A stretch of 64,000 nt of DNA from assembly GCF_002305875.1 (NCBI RefSeq), contig NZ_CP022098.1, forward strand, positions 806,001-870,000, given 5' to 3'. The position numbers were made by a program, and so were the translations under genes. The notes beneath the pieces were generated by a model. The model saw only the letters and a program-made list of their open reading frames with translations. It had not been told where the DNA came from and searched no databases. Within the stretch, counting starts at the first letter, position 1. Each line of letters starts with the position of its first letter. This DNA is from Cystobacter fuscus. Lineage in GTDB: Bacteria > Myxococcota > Myxococcia > Myxococcales > Myxococcaceae. Positions 36,938 to 45,215 of the stretch are shown piece after piece.

Positions 36938-37900
36938 TCAGCCCTGGAACTCCTGGAGGTAGCGCACCGGCTGCCCCGCGCTCTTGCCCAGCGTGATGTA
37001 GGTGCGCAGGATGGCCCGGCCCTGGTCGCCCACCTTGGTGAAGTGGACGCGCAGGTAGGTCTCCAGGTCGATGGGCACGACCCGGGAGGCCACCGGCAGG
37101 AGCGCCTTGAACAGGGTGGGCCGGAGCAGCGGCAGTACGAAAGAGGCCTTCGCCCCCGTGTGCCGGGCGACGATGCGCACGGCTTCCCGTGCGGCGCGAT
37201 GCACCCGCTCCAGTGAGTCTGGCTGGAGGAAGCGCTCGAAGCGCCACCCCGCCGCCTCCAGCCCGGCCACCGTCACGGTCAGCACCGCGGTGGGAAGGGC
37301 CGCCGCGCGGGTGGCATCCCCGGTGGCGCGCGCCGGATAGCCCCCGGCCCGGAGCGTGCGCAGCACGGCCTCGAGGCGCTCCGGTGGGCCGCTGAACAGT
37401 CCCCGCGCCAGGGGCGGGAACCAGAAGGCCGTGCCGGAAGGTGGGAAGGTGTCTTCCGGCCGCAGGGGGGCGTGGAAGCTCAGGAAGGGAATCATCCCGG
37501 AGACGAGCCGCTCGGGGGGGATGAACCGCAGGAGGAAGTCGCGGTCATCGAGCGCGGGCTGGAGCATCACCCAGGTGGCCTCCCCGGTGTGTCGGGCGAG
37601 CTGCTCCACCCAGTCTCCCGCGCGCAGGGCCGTGGAGGAGACGCACAGCCACACCTGATCGAAGCGCCGTCGCGCGGCCTCCGGCGCCGACACGAGGATG
37701 TCGAAGCCAGACAGGAGGGTGGGCTCGGGTGCGCGCTGGCGGGAGCCCAGCTCGTACAGCGTGTAGCCCCGTCGGGCCTCCTCCGCGTATTTCTCCTTCA
37801 CGAGGAAGGACAGCTCACAGCCCGCCGCCCGCAGGTACTTGCCGAACACCTGGCCCACGGCTCCGGCTCCCACGAGCAGGACTCGAGGTTTGTCGTTCAT
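36938..37900 (-). CDS. ketopantoate reductase-like (ApbA/PanE family) oxidoreductase
   Basis: A 320-residue NAD(P)-dependent enzyme. RVLLVGAGAVGQVFGKYL at the N-terminus is the dinucleotide-binding motif, followed by the ApbA-type WLCVSSTALR segment and a mainly helical C-terminal half containing the usual Lys/Glu/Ser region at reduced conservation. Ketopantoate reductases make pantoate for CoA, but many paralogues act on other 2-oxo acids, and this one diverges in the C-terminal domain. AGGAGG precedes the ATG. It lies 41 bp after the gene at 37942 and may be the last gene of the ABC transporter operon. Confidence 0.75.
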   Translation of the reverse strand: MNDKPRVLLVGAGAVGQVFGKYLRAAGCELSFLVKEKYAEEARRGYTLYELGSRQRAPEPTLLSGFDILVSAPEAARRRFDQVWLCVSSTALRAGDWVEQLARHTGEATWVMLQPALDDRDFLLRFIPPERLVSGMIPFLSFHAPLRPEDTFPPSGTAFWFPPLARGLFSGPPERLEAVLRTLRAGGYPARATGDATRAAALPTAVLTVTVAGLEAAGWRFERFLQPDSLERVHRAAREAVRIVARHTGAKASFVLPLLRPTLFKALLPVASRVVPIDLETYLRVHFTKVGDQGRAILRTYITLGKSAGQPVRYLQEFQG

Positions 37901-37941
37901 GGGCCCCTCCTACCGCGCCTCTCAAGGGGGCGCACCTCTTC

Positions 37942-38517
37942 TCAGCCCAGGCTCCTGTCGTGCTCCAGGCCGAAGTGGGCGAGGAGCGAGAGGCTCCCGG
38001 TGTCGAGTCCGGACTGCCGCATCTGGGCCGAGATCCAGGGCAGTGCATCGGACACCCGGGGGAAGATGGCATGGGGCATGGCGAGGGGGCGCACGTGTTG
38101 GATGACGCTCAACAGCAGCCGCAGCGGCACGGAGTCGGTGACGAAGGCGATGCCCACCACCCACTGGCGCAACCGCGCGTCCTCCTGCTTCATCCACTCC
38201 ACCTGGAGGCGGCGCTGCTCTGTCGAGTTCATGTTGCTCGACTGGCTCATGTCATGGAGGATCAGGTGCCGCTCGTGGCGATCGAGGTACCGGCTCCTCG
38301 CGGCGAGCAGCTGCGCGTATTGCGGAGTCGTCGTGATGCCCCTGTACCGGATGGTGAGCAGGGGCCAGAGCGACTCGTCGATTTCGATGGAACGGGACGC
38401 GGGCAAGGGGGACCCCCTCCTCCTTCCGGGCCATTCCGGGTGGATGGGCGGGCTCTCCCTGACGAGCATAGGTGAAATGTTCACGAGTCGACCAGCCATG
38501 CGGACGGGCTGTCTCAT
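37942..38517 (-). CDS. STAS/SpoIIAA-like small protein (tentative)
   Basis: A 191-residue protein with GAGGGGAC before ATG 38517. After a 40-residue variable leader, the pattern IEIDESLWPLLTIRYRG, LILHDMSQSSNMN, VVGIAFVTDSVPLRLLLSVI and PHAIFPRVSDALPWI gives alternating strands and helices as in the STAS/SpoIIAA-like fold that occurs in many myxobacterial orphan proteins. There is no obvious phosphorylatable serine motif. It sits 18 bp after the substrate-binding protein gene and is probably co-transcribed with the sulfonate-type transporter. Function unknown. Confidence 0.6.
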   Translation of the reverse strand: MRQPVRMAGRLVNISPMLVRESPPIHPEWPGRRRGSPLPASRSIEIDESLWPLLTIRYRGITTTPQYAQLLAARSRYLDRHERHLILHDMSQSSNMNSTEQRRLQVEWMKQEDARLRQWVVGIAFVTDSVPLRLLLSVIQHVRPLAMPHAIFPRVSDALPWISAQMRQSGLDTGSLSLLAHFGLEHDRSLG

Positions 38518-38535
38518 GTCCCCTCACCCGGTGGC

Positions 38536-39540
38536 TCAGGGCGTCGGGCTCTCGCGCAGCACCTCCTCCAGCAGCGAGGTGTCCACCATGCCCGAGAGGT
38601 CCGAGCTGGAGATGAATTGCAGTTGCCGGGCGTGCTCGGCGGCCTGGTGGAGCTGATCCGGCATGACGTCCATCGCGGGTTCGAGCCGGGAGAAGGCGTC
38701 GCGCAGGATGTTCTCGGCCAGCGGCTTGCTGGTCACCTTGCCGAAGGCCGCGTTGACACGGGGGATGAAGGACTCGGGCTCTCGTTGCCACTGCCGGGTG
38801 AGCTCCACGTGGATGCGCAGCAGCTTCTTGAGGGGCTCGCGCTGCTGCTCGAGCGCCTGGCGTGTCGTCACGAGCACGGTGGTATGGAAGCGCCGCTGGG
38901 GCCACACCTGGCGCTCGTCCAGGAGGATGTGGCCCCCGCCCTCGGCGACCATGCGCGCGCCCCACGGCTCGGGCACCCACGCGCCCTCGAGCTTGCCGTG
39001 GATGAACAGGCTGAGGATGTCCGGATTGGACAGGGGGGTGACGGTGACGTCGCTGTTGACCTTCATTCCTTGCTGGCCCAACCAGTGCCTGAGCGCGATG
39101 TCCTGGGTGTTGCCGAGCTGGGGGCTGGCGAGCGTCTTGCCCTTGAGTTCCGCGGGGGTGCGCGCCGTCTTCGTCACCAGCACCGCGCCGGAGTCCACCG
39201 CCACGGCGATGAGGCGCAGCTCCCGTCCGCCCTTGAGGAAGGTGTTGATGGCGGGCCCCGTGCCCACGTACGAGGCGTCGAGCGAGCCGGCGGTGAGCGC
39301 CTCCATGGCGGCGGGGCCCGCGTTGAACATCTTCATCTCCAGGCCCGGCACGGCCCGCTGGAAGGCCCCCGAGTCATTGCCCACCAGGGCCTGGGCATGG
39401 GTGATGTTGGGGAAGAAGCCCACCCGGAGCGGATGCTCCGCGTCCTGCTTCGCCGCCGCCCGTGCCGGCTGCTCCTTCTTGCAACCGGCCGCCGCCACAC
39501 ACAGCACCGAGAGACCCACCGCCAGAAGTCCACCGCGCAT
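38536..39540 (-). CDS. ABC transporter substrate-binding lipoprotein (SsuA/TauA type)
   Basis: A 334-residue lipoprotein. The signal ends CVAAAGC. The mature part has LRVGFFPNITHAQALVG, AGPAAMEALTAGSLDASYVG, and LKGKTLASPQLGNTQDIALRHWL followed by HGKLEGAWVPEPWGARM. These are the conserved motifs of the SsuA/TauA/NMT1 family that binds sulfonates, taurine, nitrate or thiamine precursors. ATG 39540 begins the signal peptide. The neighbouring permease and ATPase complete the transporter, and the ATPase being fused to cysteine dioxygenase favours an organosulfur ligand, but the ligand is not determined by sequence. Confidence 0.88.
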   Translation of the reverse strand: MRGGLLAVGLSVLCVAAAGCKKEQPARAAAKQDAEHPLRVGFFPNITHAQALVGNDSGAFQRAVPGLEMKMFNAGPAAMEALTAGSLDASYVGTGPAINTFLKGGRELRLIAVAVDSGAVLVTKTARTPAELKGKTLASPQLGNTQDIALRHWLGQQGMKVNSDVTVTPLSNPDILSLFIHGKLEGAWVPEPWGARMVAEGGGHILLDERQVWPQRRFHTTVLVTTRQALEQQREPLKKLLRIHVELTRQWQREPESFIPRVNAAFGKVTSKPLAENILRDAFSRLEPAMDVMPDQLHQAAEHARQLQFISSSDLSGMVDTSLLEEVLRESPTP

Positions 39541-39598
39541 ATGCCTCCGAGCGTGGAGCGGGCTTGAAGGCCCCTCCACGGAGAACCACCGCGAGCGC

Positions 39599-40363
39599 TC
39601 ACTCCGAGACCAGACCCCAGCGGCGCCGCACGCGCGTCTCCACGGTCTGGAAGAGGACCCGGTCGATGAGGGTGCCCACGAGGATGATGCACACCATCAC
39701 CGCCATCACCTGGGCCGTTTCCATCAGCTCGCGTCCCATGGTGAGCAATTGGCCGAGGCCCCCGGAGACGTACAGCAGCTCTCCGGCCATGAGCGCCCTC
39801 CAGGCGAAGCTCCAGCCCAGCTTGAGTCCGGTGACGATGCCCGGCAGGGCCGCGGGCAGCAGCACGCCGCCGTAGAAGCGCGCGCCGCGGATGCCGTACG
39901 TGGAGGCCACGCGCAGGAGCAGCGGGTCCACGCTCATCACCCCGTCCTCCACCGCGATGGAGATGGCCAGCACCGAGCCCATCACCACCACGAAGATGAT
40001 GGAGGTCTCCGTCAGGCCGAACCACAGGAGCGCCAGCGGCAGCCAGCAGATGGAGGGCAGGGCCTGCAGGCCCACCACCAGCGGCCGCAGGGTGCGCCGC
40101 ACGAGCGCGATGCGTCCCATGGCGAGCCCCAGGGGAACCCCGATGAGCACGGAGATGCCATAGCCCTTCGCGAGCCGGCCCATGGAGCGCACGAGCGCGT
40201 CCCACAGCCGTCCATCTCGCGCCATCGCCCAGAGGCTGTCAGCGACCGCCCTCGGGCCCGGGAAGAGGTGGTGCGGCCAGGGTCCGACGTGGGCCAGCAG
40301 CGCCCACGCTCCCAACAACCCCACGAGGACCATCAGCTTTTGTCCCAGGTGCCACGCCTTCAT
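39599..40363 (-). CDS. ABC transporter permease (SsuC/TauC type)
   Basis: A 254-residue inner-membrane permease with about six hydrophobic segments and the BPD_transp_1 EAA loop (VASTYGIRGARFYGGVLLPAALPGIVTGLKLG). AWRALMAGELLYVSGGLG is the family's typical late segment. ATG 40363 matches the usual permease N-terminus. Its first 125 bp overlap the 3' end of the ATPase fusion gene in a different frame, far more than the common 4-bp overlap. It is followed 58 bp later by the substrate-binding gene. Confidence 0.88.
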   Translation of the reverse strand: MKAWHLGQKLMVLVGLLGAWALLAHVGPWPHHLFPGPRAVADSLWAMARDGRLWDALVRSMGRLAKGYGISVLIGVPLGLAMGRIALVRRTLRPLVVGLQALPSICWLPLALLWFGLTETSIIFVVVMGSVLAISIAVEDGVMSVDPLLLRVASTYGIRGARFYGGVLLPAALPGIVTGLKLGWSFAWRALMAGELLYVSGGLGQLLTMGRELMETAQVMAVMVCIILVGTLIDRVLFQTVETRVRRRWGLVSE

Positions 40364-41921
40364 GGTGCACTCCCCGTTCTCCCGGAGCGCCCGGGCCATT
40401 CATGGACTCGCTCGCCTTGAGCATCACGCGGATGCGCCGCGCCAGCTCCACCAGGGCGGGATCGTCCGGGCCCCGGGGCATGGGCAGCCGCACCTCCAGG
40501 TCCTGGAGGATGCGTCCCGGCCGGGGCGCCATCACCACCACCCGGTTGGCCAGCATCAGTGCCTCGGTGACGTCGTGCGTGACGAAGACGATCGTCTTGT
40601 GCGTCTCCATCCACACGCGCTGCAGCAGCTCGTGCATGTGCTGGCGCGTCTGCGCGTCCAACGAGCCGAAGGGCTCGTCCATCAGCATCACCTGCGAGTT
40701 GACCGCCAGCGCCCGGGCGAGCGCCGTGCGCATCCTCATTCCGCCCGACAGCTCATGGGGCAGGGTGTTCTCGAAGCCCTCGAGCTGGACATAGCGGATG
40801 AAGCGCTGGGCGCGCTCGGAGCGCTCGGCCTTGGACAGGCCCCGGGCGGCGAGCACGAACTCCAGGTTCTGCCGCACCGTGAGCCACGGGAAGAGCGCCG
40901 CCTCCTGGAACATCAGCAGGCGGTCCGGTCCGGGGCCCTGGATTTCCTTGCCATCCAGGCGCACGTGGCCGCCGGTGGGGCGGATGTGGCCCGCCAGCGC
41001 GTACAGCAGGGTGGACTTGCCGCAGCCCGAGGGGCCCAGGAGGCAGACGAACTCGCCCGAGCGGATGTTGAGATTGACGTCCTGGAGCGCCACCACCTTG
41101 TTGCCATAGCGGTGCTGCATGCCCTTGACGGCGATCTTCGCCGAGTCCTCGCCCACGCGGGCGGGGACCAGGGTTTCCTTCACGGTCTCCTTCACCTGGC
41201 GCATGCCCCGGAACAGGGTGCGCCACAGGCGGGAGAGGGGTCCTGGGGTGGGCTGGACCGCCTGGGAGGGAGACGTACGCGAGGAGGCCGGGTCGGCGAG
41301 GCTCATGGCGCGGTCGTAGCGCAACTGGCGCAGTTCACAGTGGGAGTGGAGGGGGTCATAGACGAGGCACGCATCGATGGGACGGCAGTAGACGTGCAGC
41401 GAGATGGCCTGGCCGCTGCGCGCGCCCGGGCGCACCGCGTGCAGATCCTGGAGGGCGTCACGGGAGTCCAGGGCCCCGGGCAGCAGGGTCCGGCGTGGAC
41501 CCACGCGCTCGACGAGGGCGTAGCCCGGCGCCTTGCCTCCCGCCACGAGCCGGTAGTCCTCTACCTCCAGCTCGCCGGCCACCGTCATCAGGCAGCAGTC
41601 CTGGCCGTCATGCCCATGCACGGGCGCACGCGAACCGCGGCCCCACCCGAGCACGAGCACCTCCATGTCCTCGTCCCGGTACACGAGCGTGCGCGTGTAG
41701 CGGCCCGGTTGCAGCAGGGCATAGGGCTCCACCAGGGCGCGCGGCAGGCGGCCCTCGCGCATCACCTGCTCGATGGCCCGGATGCCTCCCCGGGCGTGGG
41801 CCTGCCGAAGCCGGTGGACGTAGTGCGCGAGGGATGAATGCGCGGTGGCGAGGGTGTTGTCGTGCCGTCTGGTCGAGAGCGCGTCCCGGGTCTGCCACGG
41901 ACCGCTGAGGCTTTCGTTCAT
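40239..41921 (-). CDS. cysteine dioxygenase fused to ABC transporter ATPase (SsuB/TauB type)
   Basis: A single 560-residue frame with two enzymes. Residues about 30–205 are a cupin cysteine dioxygenase: YTRTLVY (Arg77, substrate carboxylate), VHGHDGQDC (iron ligands His102 and His104; Cys109 in the thioether position), third ligand His161, and Ser174-His176-Tyr178 exactly 13 residues later, as in mammalian CDO. After a 60-residue linker, residues about 262–500 are an ABC ATPase with Walker A GPSGCGKST, signature LSGGM, Walker B VMLMDEPF and switch His (FVTHD). CDO converts cysteine to cysteine sulfinate. A start at the internal Met206 lacks a ribosome binding site, supporting a true fusion. 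AAGGAG precedes ATG 41921. The last 41 codons overlap the permease gene. Confidence 0.88.
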   Translation of the reverse strand: MNESLSGPWQTRDALSTRRHDNTLATAHSSLAHYVHRLRQAHARGGIRAIEQVMREGRLPRALVEPYALLQPGRYTRTLVYRDEDMEVLVLGWGRGSRAPVHGHDGQDCCLMTVAGELEVEDYRLVAGGKAPGYALVERVGPRRTLLPGALDSRDALQDLHAVRPGARSGQAISLHVYCRPIDACLVYDPLHSHCELRQLRYDRAMSLADPASSRTSPSQAVQPTPGPLSRLWRTLFRGMRQVKETVKETLVPARVGEDSAKIAVKGMQHRYGNKVVALQDVNLNIRSGEFVCLLGPSGCGKSTLLYALAGHIRPTGGHVRLDGKEIQGPGPDRLLMFQEAALFPWLTVRQNLEFVLAARGLSKAERSERAQRFIRYVQLEGFENTLPHELSGGMRMRTALARALAVNSQVMLMDEPFGSLDAQTRQHMHELLQRVWMETHKTIVFVTHDVTEALMLANRVVVMAPRPGRILQDLEVRLPMPRGPDDPALVELARRIRVMLKASESMNGPGAPGERGVHHEGVAPGTKADGPRGVVGSVGAAGPRRTLAAPPLPGPEGGR

Positions 41922-41949
41922 GGCCGCTCTCCTTCCGCCCGCGTACTTG

Positions 41950-42050
41950 CCCCGGAGTCGGGGTGATTCGTCTCGTTGAAGGTGTGTCTTCCACCTTCAG
42001 CCGCCAAGGCTGGGAGGATCCCAAAATGGGATTTCCCCTGGTTTTGGGGA
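41950..42050 (-). promoter_or_regulatory. structured 5' leader of the CDO–ABC operon
   Basis: Four inverted repeats are packed into about 100 bp upstream of the fusion gene: ccccg/cgggg (41950–41963), gaaggtg/caccttc (41978–41998), the 15-bp palindrome atcccaaaatgggat (42018–42032) and tcccc/gggga (42034–42050). The innermost lies about 20 bp from the ribosome binding site. They could be operators or a regulatory RNA leader for sulfur control; no known riboswitch was recognised. No other gene is visible in the 334-bp gap to the divergent hydrolase. Confidence 0.4.
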
Positions 42051-42255
42051 GAGGCCGTCGCCCGCCCGAGTGGTCTTGTCTGTCCGGATTGTCCGTCCCC
42101 TGACCCTCCCGGGGGCTCCGAGGGAGGACTCCGGGAAGCGCTCGCCCGCCAGGCCGGGTCCGGGCGGTGAAAAGTGCGGGGCCCCACACAACTCCTTCTC
42201 GTTTTCAGAGAGAATCAAGAGACGCATTTCTCAGCGGATTCCGCAGGAGCCCCCC

Positions 42256-43206
42256 GTGTCGAGCATCGATCGCAACCGCAACCTCTCCTCTCCGATTGGA
42301 ACGGGTGCCCGCCAGGGGCTCGAGAAGACGCCTTCACCGGTGACGCCCACGCCGTCGAACACGGTGAAGCCCCCGGTGGCCGGTACCGCCAAGGGGCTGG
42401 CCGCGAAGTCGGACGCCTTCCTCGCGCCGGCGGCGCAGCCCCTGTCCCTGTCGGGGACGGGCAAGCCCAAGGAGAAGGACCTGGACGGCATGCTCGTGGG
42501 CGCCGGGGGCCAGGTCTTCCCGCCCGGCACGCCGCTGAGCCAGGTTCCGGGCGTCACGCCGCGCAACAACCCCAACCCGGACAAGACCGTCATCTACGTC
42601 AACGGCATCCTCACGCCGTTGGCCAACCAGTCCAGTGACTTGCAGGCCATCGCCGACAAGTCGGGCGCGAAGGCGATCGGCATCCACAACTCCACCGAGG
42701 GCTTCATCTCGGACCTGGCGCAGTGCGTGAAGGACAAGCTGGACAAGGGCAAGAACCCGGCCGTGGACACGCTGGCGGACACCGTCTACTCGGAGCTCAA
42801 GGCGGGCCGGCAGGTGCACCTCATGGGCTACAGCCAGGGGGGCCTCATCACCGCGCGGGCCTTGTTCGACGTGCAGAACCGGCTGCGCATCGAAGATGGG
42901 ATGAGCAAGGCCGACGTCGAGAAGACGATGGGCCGCGTGAACGTGGAGACCTTCGGGGCGGCTTCGACGAAGTATCCGGACGGGCCCCAGTACGTGCACT
43001 ACGTCAACAACCGCGACGCCGTGCCCACGCTCACCGGGCTCGGGGGGAGCTTCGATCCGCTGAGCTTCCTCAAGGACGCGGGCAAGGGCGCGGTGGTGCA
43101 CCGCTTCGGTGACGGGGGCCTCAACCTCGTGAAGAACCACAGCCTCCAGGAGACGTACCTGGATCACCGCGTGCCCTTCGAGCAGGCACGCGCCAACAAG
43201 TTCTGA
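42256..43206 (+). CDS. alpha/beta-hydrolase-like protein
   Basis: A 316-residue protein starting at GTG 42256, preceded by CAGGAG at 7 bases. The first 95 residues are a low-complexity Pro/Ser/Ala/Lys region without a signal peptide. The catalytic part has KTVIYVNGILTPL (strand and oxyanion region), HLMGYSQGGLITARALF (GxSxG nucleophile Ser), VETFGAASTKYPDGPQYVHYVNNRDAVP (acid region) and a late LVKNHSLQETYLDH with the candidate catalytic His. This fits lipase/esterase fold proteins. The disordered N-terminus without export signal could suggest delivery by a non-Sec secretion system, which is inference. Myxobacterial relatives are expected but uncharacterised. Confidence 0.75.
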   Translation: MSSIDRNRNLSSPIGTGARQGLEKTPSPVTPTPSNTVKPPVAGTAKGLAAKSDAFLAPAAQPLSLSGTGKPKEKDLDGMLVGAGGQVFPPGTPLSQVPGVTPRNNPNPDKTVIYVNGILTPLANQSSDLQAIADKSGAKAIGIHNSTEGFISDLAQCVKDKLDKGKNPAVDTLADTVYSELKAGRQVHLMGYSQGGLITARALFDVQNRLRIEDGMSKADVEKTMGRVNVETFGAASTKYPDGPQYVHYVNNRDAVPTLTGLGGSFDPLSFLKDAGKGAVVHRFGDGGLNLVKNHSLQETYLDHRVPFEQARANKF

Positions 43207-43240
43207 GGTTGTCCGAGCCCGTCGTCCAGGCGTCGGTCGC

Positions 43241-43714
43241 TCAGGACTTCTTGTTGTTCTTCTGCGCGCGCTCGAGCCGCTCGAGCCGCTGCGTGGGGAC
43301 GTCGTCGCCCAGCTTCTGGGAGACATAGGCGGTCGCCGAGGCGAGCTTGCGCATCAGCCCGCTGGGCGGAGGTGGCGCTTGCCTCGGCATCGAGAAGAAG
43401 TCGGAGCCCACCTGGAGCAGCGCGCGCGCCATGTCCTGCTCGTCCGGTGAGGCATGGGGATAGAAGAGCGCGGCGAGCAGGCGGTGGCCGTGGGCGGCGG
43501 CCTTGGTGAGGGCGGACTCGCCCAGGCGGTCCGTGAGGGTGGGATCCGCGCCCCCGGCGAGCAGCACCCGAGCGAGCTGCTCCTCGCCCCGCTCGGCGGC
43601 GAGCATGAGGGGGGTGCGGCCCTCGGAGTCGAAGGGGTTGGGATCGGCGCCCCCGGCGAGCAGGGCCTCCACGCGCGACACGTCTCCCGCCACCACGGCA
43701 TCGAAGAGGGACAT
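43241..43714 (-). CDS. ankyrin-repeat protein
   Basis: A 157-residue protein with three ankyrin repeats in its first 90 residues (LFDAVVAGDVSRVEALLAGGADPN, then SEGRTPLMLAAERGEEQLARVLLAGGADP and LGESALTKAAAHGHRLLAALF). The C-terminal 65 residues are helical and end in a lysine/asparagine-rich tail (RAQKNNKKS). GGAGG precedes ATG 43714. Ankyrin repeats bind protein partners; none is indicated by the neighbours. It is convergent with the hydrolase gene. Confidence 0.85.
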   Translation of the reverse strand: MSLFDAVVAGDVSRVEALLAGGADPNPFDSEGRTPLMLAAERGEEQLARVLLAGGADPTLTDRLGESALTKAAAHGHRLLAALFYPHASPDEQDMARALLQVGSDFFSMPRQAPPPPSGLMRKLASATAYVSQKLGDDVPTQRLERLERAQKNNKKS

Positions 43715-43774
43715 GAACGACCTCCAGGGCGCGGAGCATGGCGCGTTCCCCCGCGCCGCGCCACCGGGAGGGCG

Positions 43775-45181
43775 CTAGCGCCCGGGGTTACGTGCGGGGG
43801 GCTGGGCCTTGGCGGGTGGGGGAGCGCTCGCCTGGAGGTCCGCGAAGCGCCCCTCGCGCTCCAGGCGGAGGAGATCCTCGTCGGTGACGAACTCCTGGTG
43901 GAGCAGCTCGCGCGCGCGTTTGACCTTGGCGAGCAGCACGGGGTTGGTGATCGGTGCGCTGTTGTCGCGGGTGGGGCGGGGCGGAGGCCGCATGAGGGAG
44001 AAGGTGCCGCGGGCGGGGTGGCCGTCGGCGCTCACGCCCTCCAGGGCGTAGGTGAGGGAGAAGACGCCGGGCTCGGCCTGGGTGTCGAAGGTGAGCTTCA
44101 CCTCGGTGCCCGGGCCCTCGGGGATCTCCGACACGGAGAGGGTCGCGGGCTCCACCTGCTCCGGGGGCGGCGGAGCATTCTTGTCGCCGATGAAGGCGCG
44201 GATGGCGGTGACGCGGGTGAGGCGCACGGTTCCGCGGAAGTGGTGGGAGAGGCGGAAGGTCTGCCGCACCACGCCGTCCGCGTCGAGCACGGGGAAGCGC
44301 GGCGTGCCGGCGGCGAACAGGGTGACGATGCCCTTCTTGTCGAAGTTCTCGAAGGAGGTGTTGAGCACCTGGAGCGAGGAGCGGCCCGTCTCCTTGCGGC
44401 CCGAGGCATCGAAGACCTCCACGCGCACGAGGTGCTGCGTGTACTGGCCGCCGAGGCCCGGGCCCGGGGCGAGGGCATGCGAGACGAGGGGCCCCGAGGT
44501 GGTCTCGGTGGCGGAGTCGTCGAAGGTCCACACGTAGCGCGTGGGGACGAAGGGCTTGGGGGCGGGCTGTCCGGGGGCGGTGGGCTTGTCCACCACGCGG
44601 GCGAAGAACTCGTAGTCGGCCTCGGAGTTGGGCAGGCGCCGGGACATGACGTGCACGAGCCGCTCGGGCTCGCAGTCCTTCACCCGGTAGGCGGGGACGG
44701 GCACGGTGACGGACACGTTGTCCTTGGTGAAGACGGTGACGCGGGGCAGCTCGTAGGCGCCGGAGTCATCGCGCCACACGCGCACGGGGATGCGCTGACC
44801 GGTGCCGTCGCCCACGGTGTAGTGCAGGTAGGCGTCGTTGCCGTCCGGGGTGTGGGCGCGAACGGAGACGAGGTTCTCCTCGCCCGAGCACACCTCCTCC
44901 TTCTCCACGCGCACCTCGTCGACGATGGGGGGCGCGGGCGTGGGCGCCTGGGGCGTCGGGGCCGCGGCCAGGGGCGCCGCCGGGGCCGTGGCGGTGGCCG
45001 GAGCGGCCGGGTTGGTGGGGGACGGCGAGGCGCGGGTGCTCGCCTGGGTCACGGCGGGCGGCGCGTCCGGCTCCGCGCGCGACAACCACCAGCCCACGGC
45101 GACTCCGAGGGCGAGCAGCACGAGCAGCACCCACGTCGGGCGTCCGGGGCGCCGGGAATGGTTCTCGGAGGTCGAGGTCAT
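43775..45181 (-). CDS. membrane-anchored beta-sandwich protein, unknown
   Basis: A 468-residue protein with a basic N-terminus and one membrane helix (WVLLVLLALGVAVGWWL, residues about 17–33). A Pro/Ala/Thr-rich stalk of about 50 residues follows. The rest alternates beta-strands typical of Ig/PKD-like modules: VRAHTPDGNDAYLHYTVGDG, RYVWTFDDSATETTSGPLVSHAL (a PKD-like signature) and EVKLTFDTQAEPGVFSLTYAL. The last 60 residues are charged helix plus a Pro-rich tail. It is probably periplasmic and tethered to the inner membrane. No family name is certain. It follows the permuted-papain-like gene at 34 bp, so the two may be co-transcribed. Confidence 0.7.
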   Translation of the reverse strand: MTSTSENHSRRPGRPTWVLLVLLALGVAVGWWLSRAEPDAPPAVTQASTRASPSPTNPAAPATATAPAAPLAAAPTPQAPTPAPPIVDEVRVEKEEVCSGEENLVSVRAHTPDGNDAYLHYTVGDGTGQRIPVRVWRDDSGAYELPRVTVFTKDNVSVTVPVPAYRVKDCEPERLVHVMSRRLPNSEADYEFFARVVDKPTAPGQPAPKPFVPTRYVWTFDDSATETTSGPLVSHALAPGPGLGGQYTQHLVRVEVFDASGRKETGRSSLQVLNTSFENFDKKGIVTLFAAGTPRFPVLDADGVVRQTFRLSHHFRGTVRLTRVTAIRAFIGDKNAPPPPEQVEPATLSVSEIPEGPGTEVKLTFDTQAEPGVFSLTYALEGVSADGHPARGTFSLMRPPPRPTRDNSAPITNPVLLAKVKRARELLHQEFVTDEDLLRLEREGRFADLQASAPPPAKAQPPARNPGR

Positions 45182-45215
45182 CTCGGGGGGAGCGTCCTGT
45201 CCGCGGCGGGGGGAG

